From: Pavlovales sp. CCMP2436 | Lineage: Eukaryota; Haptophyta; Pavlovophyceae; Pavlovales | Length of the DNA: 12,142 nucleotides | Direction of reading: 5' to 3' | Assembly (NCBI GenBank): GCA_026770615.1 | Contig: MU631410.1 | Span: forward strand, 326,553 to 338,694 | Shown here: in pieces, positions 8,761 to 12,142 of the stretch | Layout of the letters: every line of letters starts with the position of its first letter | How positions within the stretch are numbered: position 1 is the first letter of the stretch | Position numbers and translations under genes: made by a program | Notes under the pieces: generated by a model | The model's input: only the letters and a program-made list of their open reading frames with translations | Told to the model about the DNA's origin: nothing | The model's database searches: none

Positions 8761-8765
8761 CATCA
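8761..8765 (-). promoter_or_regulatory. Overlapping stop-start TGATG joining the ubiquitin-like ORF to the reverse transcriptase ORF
   Basis: The stop TGA (8765-8763) shares its A with ATG (8763-8761). The new frame encodes [16 protein letters not shown] and stays open for 36 codons to TGA 8653-8655. The main reverse transcriptase frame takes over near 8690 after an inferred frameshift. Overlapping stop-start codons drive coupled translation of ORF2 in some non-LTR retrotransposons (SART1 uses UAAUG). Function here is inference. Confidence 0.4.
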
Positions 8766-11700
8766 GGTGGTGCGGTAGTAAAGGAAATTGTCCACATCAT
8801 CTAGGACGAGAGCGATGACTCGGTTGCGCTCGTCGTCGAAGGCAAGTGTGTCAGCCTCGTCGATGACTTGCAGTGCACGCTGGCAGACGGCGAAGATCAA
8901 GGTGGTCGCGAGCTCATGAGCAACTGTGCAGCCTTGCACCATGCGCCAGAGCTTGTCGATGTGCAGCTCCTTGCTGCAACTCACATTGAATGCAGTCTTG
9001 AGCGTCTTGTCGCGGGCCTTCTGCGCATCTGCACGGCTCTGTCGCGGGGGGATCTCGCTAGGCTCGATGGCCTTCGGCGCGACGGGCAGCGCAGCGAGGA
9101 TCGCGCGTGCAAGCTCGCGACCCGGTCTAGAGCGCTCTACCCTGATCGGGCCGCCCCCCGCGTGAAGCAGCGCGTATATCTTGTTGTAGGAGACTACGAT
9201 GCTGGCTGCGAAGGAGTGGTCGTTTGGCGCGCCGCCTCTCATGCGGCTCGTGAAGCGCAGCGTTGCATGATTCTCGACGCCGCACTCGACGAGTGAGTGC
9301 TGGTCATCCAATCGCTTGCCTTCGCAGGTGAGGAGTTGAAGGTCGCGTGCGATGCCGGTCTTGAGCGTGTTAGCGTCCTTGACCGTCTCGACCATGAAGT
9401 ATGGCTTCACCTCGACCACCAGCGTCTGGCCAGCGAAGATCACGACAAAAATGTGCATGGGGCTTGACTCGGCATCGTGCGCCGCGCTCCGCGCCGACGC
9501 CCCGCTCAGCGCCGCGCTAGGCGACACGCCCGACTGCGCACTCGGCGGCGGCGGCGCACTCAGTGACGCGCTCAGCAGCACGCCCGACGGCGCAGTAGTA
9601 GTGGGCGCCAGTGGGGGCAGCGACGGTGTGAGCGAGTCCTGGGGCGACTGTGGGGGCGCCGACAGCGCGGTAGGCTTTGACGACGGTAGGGGCGGCGGCG
9701 ATGGAGAGGGCTGGAGAACGGGCTGGGCAGTGTGTTGGGGGTGGACGCACCTTTCTACAGGCGGCTCGGCGCGCAGCGCGCCTGGCGATGGCGGCGGCAG
9801 CGCAAGCAGCGCACCCAGCGGCGGCTCGCTCGGCCGCCGCACGCTCGGCATGCCCAGCAGCGCGTTCCTCGACAAGCCTTGCAGCGGTGATACCCTGGAC
9901 ACGCTCGACAGCGGCGACACGCTCAGCGCTAGCTTCTGCGTCGCGTCCGGCGGTGGCGCAGCGCTCGGCGGCGCACTAAGCGTCTGTGCTGTGCTCGGTG
10001 GCGCGCTCAGCGACTCGCGTGACGGCGCGCTGGGCAGCGGCAGCGCTCTCCGCACTGGCAGGGTGCGAACCCTTAGCAGCAGCAGACCAGGCAACACGTT
10101 CGGGCTTGGCGGTGGCGGGTTTGGCAGCGGTGGGCTCGGCGGCGGCGGGCTTGGCGGTGTGCTCGGTAACCCGCCCGACAGCGCGCTCGGCGTGTGCTCG
10201 GAGTTTGGACCACCCGTGGTGCTCGGCGCGCTACCTGCCTGCTCGGCAGAGCGCAAGTACTCGGCCACCTCGGTGAACCCGCACCTCGTGGTTTCGGTAA
10301 CCAACCACTCCCTATCCTCTGCCGAGAGTTGGCCGCCGTGCTCGATGCTGTATCGCAGTGTCCGCACGTGGCCTCCCAACGCAGCGATGATGGACTTGCT
10401 GCTGTCAATCTCGCCTCCTTGCTCGTGCGCGTGGCGTAGTGCCTCGAAGTGCCCACCTTGAGCGGCCGAGAAGCAGGCGAACTCGCCCGCGGGGCAGCCT
10501 TGGGAGAGGAGCCAGATCAGTGCTTCGAGGTTCCCCTCCTGAGCGGCATCATCGCATGCTGTGCCGTTCAAGTCTCCGCCCAGATCGCACATCCACTCGT
10601 CAACAAGTACCTCGAGGGCGCCCACACAGCCATATCTTGCCGCGACATTAAGCAGCAGGGCTGGAGGGCGCTCCGATTCGTCATTATCGAGTGGGCAGAC
10701 CCAATCGGAGAGGCGGACAAAGTCTGGCGTGTGCATGCACGCAAAAGCCGCCAACGCGCGTGTGCGCCGGAAGTCAGACCTCCTAGTCGTCTCCCCCGTC
10801 TCATGACCCGAGTGTTCTCTGAAGGTCTTGCACGTGAGCATGGCGCAAATGCGGTCGCCCCCGTCTAGGTGCGTGAGGAGAGCACGTAGTGGATCACCGA
10901 CGAGAGCGCGAAGCAGCAGCGGGAGCGTTGTCTCTGCCCCACTTGGCGCGCTTGGAGCACCACCGCCCGCAGCGCTCGGCTCGCCCCCGGTGCTAGGCAC
11001 ACCCGTGACGCTCTGCGCATCTGCGCCTCCCAGTAGCCTCGCCATGCCGTACAGCGTCGAATCCTTCTTGATGTTGTAGTCGGATAGCTTGCGTCCGTCC
11101 TCGAGTTGCTTGCGCTCGAACTTTAGGCGCAGCAGACGAGGTGGGATGCCCACCTTGTCGAATAGCATAGACTTGACGGTCTCGGTCAGGTCGGACAGCT
11201 GCACGTCAAGCGTAAGCGTGATCATCGGGCCCGTCATCATTTTGACGAAGATCTGGAAACGCGTCGTACTCGTCCGGGAGCGCGTTTCCCGCGTCGCGGT
11301 GCGTTTGGCGGTGTCGACCTCGACTGCAGCCCGCAGGATGGCGGCACGCGTGAGCGGGGCACCAGCGTCGCGCTCGGCGTCATGCTCGGCGGCGTGCTCG
11401 ACACCAGCGTCGCGCTCGGCGTCATACTTGGCAGCACGCTCGGCGCCGGCGTCAGGCTCAGCAGCGTGTTGAGCACCGGCGTCGTGCTCGAAGGCTAGTT
11501 CAGCACCGTCGTCGCGCTCAGCAGCAGCGGCGTGCTCAGCACCAGTGTTGCGCTCGGCGCCATGCTCGGCGGCACGCTCGGCGCCGGCGTCGGGCTCAGC
11601 GGCGTGCTCAGCACCGGCGTCGCGCTCGGCGCCTTGCTCGACGGCCCGCTCAGCACCGGCGTCGCGCTCGGCGCCATGCTCGGCGGCACGCTCGACGCCG

Positions 11701-12142
11701 GCATCTGGCTCAGCGGCGTGCTCAGCACCGGCTTTGCGCTCGGCGCCTTGCTCAACGGCAAGCTCAGCGCCGGCGTCGAGCTCAGCGGCATGCTCAGCAC
11801 CGGCTTCGCGTTCGGCGCCATGCTCGGCGGCACGCTCGGCATCGGCGTCGCGCTCGGCGCCTTGCTCGGCGGCACACTCGGCGCTGGCGTCGCACTCGGC
11901 GGCGGCGCAGCGCTCAGTACCGGCGTCGCGCTCGGCGCCATGCTTGGCGGCGTGCTCGGCACCGGCGTCGCGTTCGGTGCCTTGCTCGGCGGCATGCTCA
12001 GCGCCGGCGTCCGGCTCAGCGGCGTGCTCAGCACCGGCGTTTCCGTACTCGGCGCCATGCCCAGCGGCGTGCTCAGCATTGGCGTCGCGCTCGACACCAT
12101 GCTCGGCGGCACGCTCAGCGCCGGCGTCTGGCTCGGCGGCGT
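8763..12142 (-). CDS. Double ubiquitin-like, F-box/ankyrin-like protein with Ala/Glu-rich repeat N-part (5' partial)
   Basis: The frame is free of stops for 1125 codons and runs off the window. The first ATG is at 11240, but the ubiquitin-like fold begins upstream (FQIFVK at 11258-11241), so that ATG is not the true start; no other ATG lies in frame to the edge. Numbering from 11240: first ubiquitin-like domain to residue 72, ending RLLGG, with KQLEDGR and LSDYNI as in ubiquitin; F-box-like segment at about 113-150 (LTHLDGG...LTCKTFRE); degenerate ankyrin-like repeats at about 193-331 ([30 protein letters not shown]); Pro/Ser-rich linker 340-590; second ubiquitin-like domain 595-670, exactly 76 residues, ending RMRGG; then 155 residues of unknown type. 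It may act as a ubiquitin-ligase adaptor or a protein cleaved after GG; function is inferred. It may be a host gene or ORF1 of the adjacent retroelement. Confidence 0.75.
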   Translation of the reverse strand, partial: AAEPDAGAERAAEHGVERDANAEHAAGHGAEYGNAGAEHAAEPDAGAEHAAEQGTERDAGAEHAAKHGAERDAGTERCAAAECDASAECAAEQGAERDADAERAAEHGAEREAGAEHAAELDAGAELAVEQGAERKAGAEHAAEPDAGVERAAEHGAERDAGAERAVEQGAERDAGAEHAAEPDAGAERAAEHGAERNTGAEHAAAAERDDGAELAFEHDAGAQHAAEPDAGAERAAKYDAERDAGVEHAAEHDAERDAGAPLTRAAILRAAVEVDTAKRTATRETRSRTSTTRFQIFVKMMTGPMITLTLDVQLSDLTETVKSMLFDKVGIPPRLLRLKFERKQLEDGRKLSDYNIKKDSTLYGMARLLGGADAQSVTGVPSTGGEPSAAGGGAPSAPSGAETTLPLLLRALVGDPLRALLTHLDGGDRICAMLTCKTFREHSGHETGETTRRSDFRRTRALAAFACMHTPDFVRLSDWVCPLDNDESERPPALLLNVAARYGCVGALEVLVDEWMCDLGGDLNGTACDDAAQEGNLEALIWLLSQGCPAGEFACFSAAQGGHFEALRHAHEQGGEIDSSKSIIAALGGHVRTLRYSIEHGGQLSAEDREWLVTETTRCGFTEVAEYLRSAEQAGSAPSTTGGPNSEHTPSALSGGLPSTPPSPPPPSPPLPNPPPPSPNVLPGLLLLRVRTLPVRRALPLPSAPSRESLSAPPSTAQTLSAPPSAAPPPDATQKLALSVSPLSSVSRVSPLQGLSRNALLGMPSVRRPSEPPLGALLALPPPSPGALRAEPPVERCVHPQHTAQPVLQPSPSPPPLPSSKPTALSAPPQSPQDSLTPSLPPLAPTTTAPSGVLLSASLSAPPPPSAQSGVSPSAALSGASARSAAHDAESSPMHIFVVIFAGQTLVVEVKPYFMVETVKDANTLKTGIARDLQLLTCEGKRLDDQHSLVECGVENHATLRFTSRMRGGAPNDHSFAASIVVSYNKIYALLHAGGGPIRVERSRPGRELARAILAALPVAPKAIEPSEIPPRQSRADAQKARDKTLKTAFNVSCSKELHIDKLWRMVQGCTVAHELATTLIFAVCQRALQVIDEADTLAFDDERNRVIALVLDDVDNFLYYRTT
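9231..9458 (-). other. Second ubiquitin-like domain ending RMRGG
   Basis: It starts MHIFV, has exactly 76 residues and ends RMRGG before Ala, so it could be cut by ubiquitin hydrolases. Lysines equivalent to K27, K33 and K48 remain; K6, K11, K29 and K63 are lost. Patch residues are Phe, Thr and Thr. It is more divergent from ubiquitin than the first domain. Confidence 0.8.
9470..10206 (-). repeat. Low-complexity Pro/Ser/Ala linker region
   Basis: This stretch encodes the linker between the ankyrin-like region and the second ubiquitin-like domain, with repeated SAPPS-type units and poly-Pro runs. The DNA uses short words (gctcggcggc, gctcagcg) that also build the array at 11340-12142, but reads them in another frame. 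The opposite strand carries a 369-codon frame here, taken as a shadow. Confidence 0.6.
11025..11258 (-). other. First ubiquitin-like domain
   Basis: It follows ubiquitin nearly end to end, with a two-residue insertion in the first hairpin after TG and a C-terminal GG. Positions equivalent to ubiquitin K6, K27, K33, K48 and K63 are lysine; K11 and K29 are not. The hydrophobic patch is altered (L8 to Met, I44 to Lys, V70 to Met), so partners that read I44 would probably not bind normally. Confidence 0.85.
11340..12142 (-). repeat. GC-rich tandem array of mixed 30- and 42-bp units continuing past the window
   Basis: The unit words ctcggcggcacgctc, ctcagcggcgtgctcagc and accggcgtcgcgctcggc alternate to give 30- and 42-bp blocks that combine into about 72- and 114-bp super-periods. 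In the frame of the ubiquitin-like gene it encodes repeats such as [10 protein letters not shown] and [15 protein letters not shown] second minus frame (open from the window edge to TAG 11495) reads Ser/Thr/Pro repeats, and the plus strand is open from ATG 11562 to the edge as Gly/Leu/Val repeats. The real frame cannot be settled from composition alone. Confidence 0.8.

Larger units (their letters stand above)
4690..8763 (-). mobile_element. Decayed non-LTR-type retroelement with reverse transcriptase and nuclease-like C-terminus
   Basis: The coding part (8763 to 4798) is followed by about 108 bases of 3' untranslated sequence that ends AAGTCGTAGCTTAAAA at 4690-4707 (minus strand), matching the tail of the remnant at 2207. 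No long terminal repeats or integrase were found, which favours a non-LTR element. The 5' limit is unclear: it could begin at the ATG overlapping the upstream stop, or include the whole upstream ubiquitin-like frame as ORF1. No target-site duplication was identified. Confidence 0.7.
4798..8763 (-). pseudogene. Reverse transcriptase / restriction-like nuclease polyprotein, multiply disrupted
   Basis: When intact, such a protein would copy element RNA at a nicked target. In order on the minus strand: a possible start ATG at 8763 ([16 protein letters not shown]); poly-Pro and RGG-rich segment (about 8480-8340); a helical pre-polymerase region; polymerase fingers with GASPWRYEL (near 7521-7547); RPICISCALRR (near 7330); motif A SDIYNAFN with its Asp at 7133-7135; motif B position GVA-stop-GSVEGG; motif C GHDD with Asp codons at 6833-6838; thumb-like RGAGLRRM; a zinc-knuckle remnant; a DFYAEYDH...FELKTI nuclease-like motif; and a C-terminal helix LLWKMRQEIG. 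Stops: TAG 7680-7682, TAA 6944-6946, TGA 5364-5366, TAG 5283-5285. Inferred frameshifts lie near 8690, 7515, 6555 and 5106. Assignment comes from motif order and spacing. Confidence 0.75.

Noticed and set aside
4690..8763. LTR retrotransposon or retrovirus-like element
   Set aside because: No terminal repeats, integrase, aspartic protease or RNase H were seen. Motif order with a C-terminal nuclease-like domain fits a non-LTR element.
9352..10461. 369-codon plus-strand frame rich in Gly, Ser and Asp
   Set aside because: It lies opposite the linker, ankyrin-like region and second ubiquitin-like domain of the minus-strand gene, has no domain of its own and owes its length to GC-rich repeats.
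11562..12142. Plus-strand Gly/Leu/Val repeat resembling pentapeptide repeats
   Set aside because: Leucine spacing alternates 4 and 6 residues rather than 5, and the strand lies opposite the ubiquitin-like frame.

Overview
The window looks like nuclear DNA of a GC-rich protist, probably a microalga such as a haptophyte, pelagophyte or dinoflagellate. The evidence is ubiquitin-like domains, an F-box-like segment followed by degenerate ankyrin-like repeats, non-LTR reverse transcriptase remnants with a nuclease-type C-terminus, and long in-frame low-complexity repeats. The assignment rests on family resemblance alone. Nothing in the window looks bacterial: there are no operons or Shine-Dalgarno sites.

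Layout from left to right. (1) Bases 2-1240, plus strand: a repeat-rich reading frame with a signal-peptide-like start, interrupted by one in-frame TAG at 848. (2) Bases 1241-2206: a gene-poor, partly AT-rich stretch with small direct and inverted repeats. (3) Bases 2207-about 2800, minus strand: the 3' end of a retroelement, holding a 155-bp MITE-like hairpin. (4) Bases 2518-4317, minus strand: a decayed reading frame with a CCHC knuckle of the kind found at the C-terminus of LINE reverse transcriptases, then a 69-bp (23-residue) tandem repeat, running in frame into the truncated element of (3). (5) Bases 4690-8763, minus strand: a nearly full coding region of a non-LTR-type retroelement (RGG box, reverse transcriptase, lost zinc knuckle, PD-(D/E)XK-like nuclease remnant, conserved C-terminal helix and 3' tail), broken by four stop codons and four inferred frameshifts. 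(6) Bases 8763-12142, minus strand: a long intact frame running off the window edge. It encodes an Ala/Glu-rich repeat, a ubiquitin-like domain, an F-box-like and ankyrin-like region, a Pro/Ser-rich linker, a second 76-residue ubiquitin-like domain ending in RMRGG, and an unrecognised C-terminal domain.

The most interesting point is the junction of (5) and (6). The stop of the ubiquitin-like frame overlaps an ATG as TGATG, and that ATG opens what looks like the N-terminus of the reverse transcriptase frame. Stop-start overlaps of this type couple ORF1 to ORF2 translation in some non-LTR retrotransposons. So the double ubiquitin-like protein may be ORF1 of a retroelement; alternatively it is an intact host gene with a decayed element lying directly behind it. 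The first domain of this gene begins upstream of the first available ATG, so its true start lies beyond the window or across a splice junction.

The two retroelement 3' ends (near 4690 and 2207) share both a C-terminal protein segment and a short 3' tail and have the same orientation, so a family of such elements is present. Several calls rest on protein-motif recognition by eye and could not be tested by alignment.
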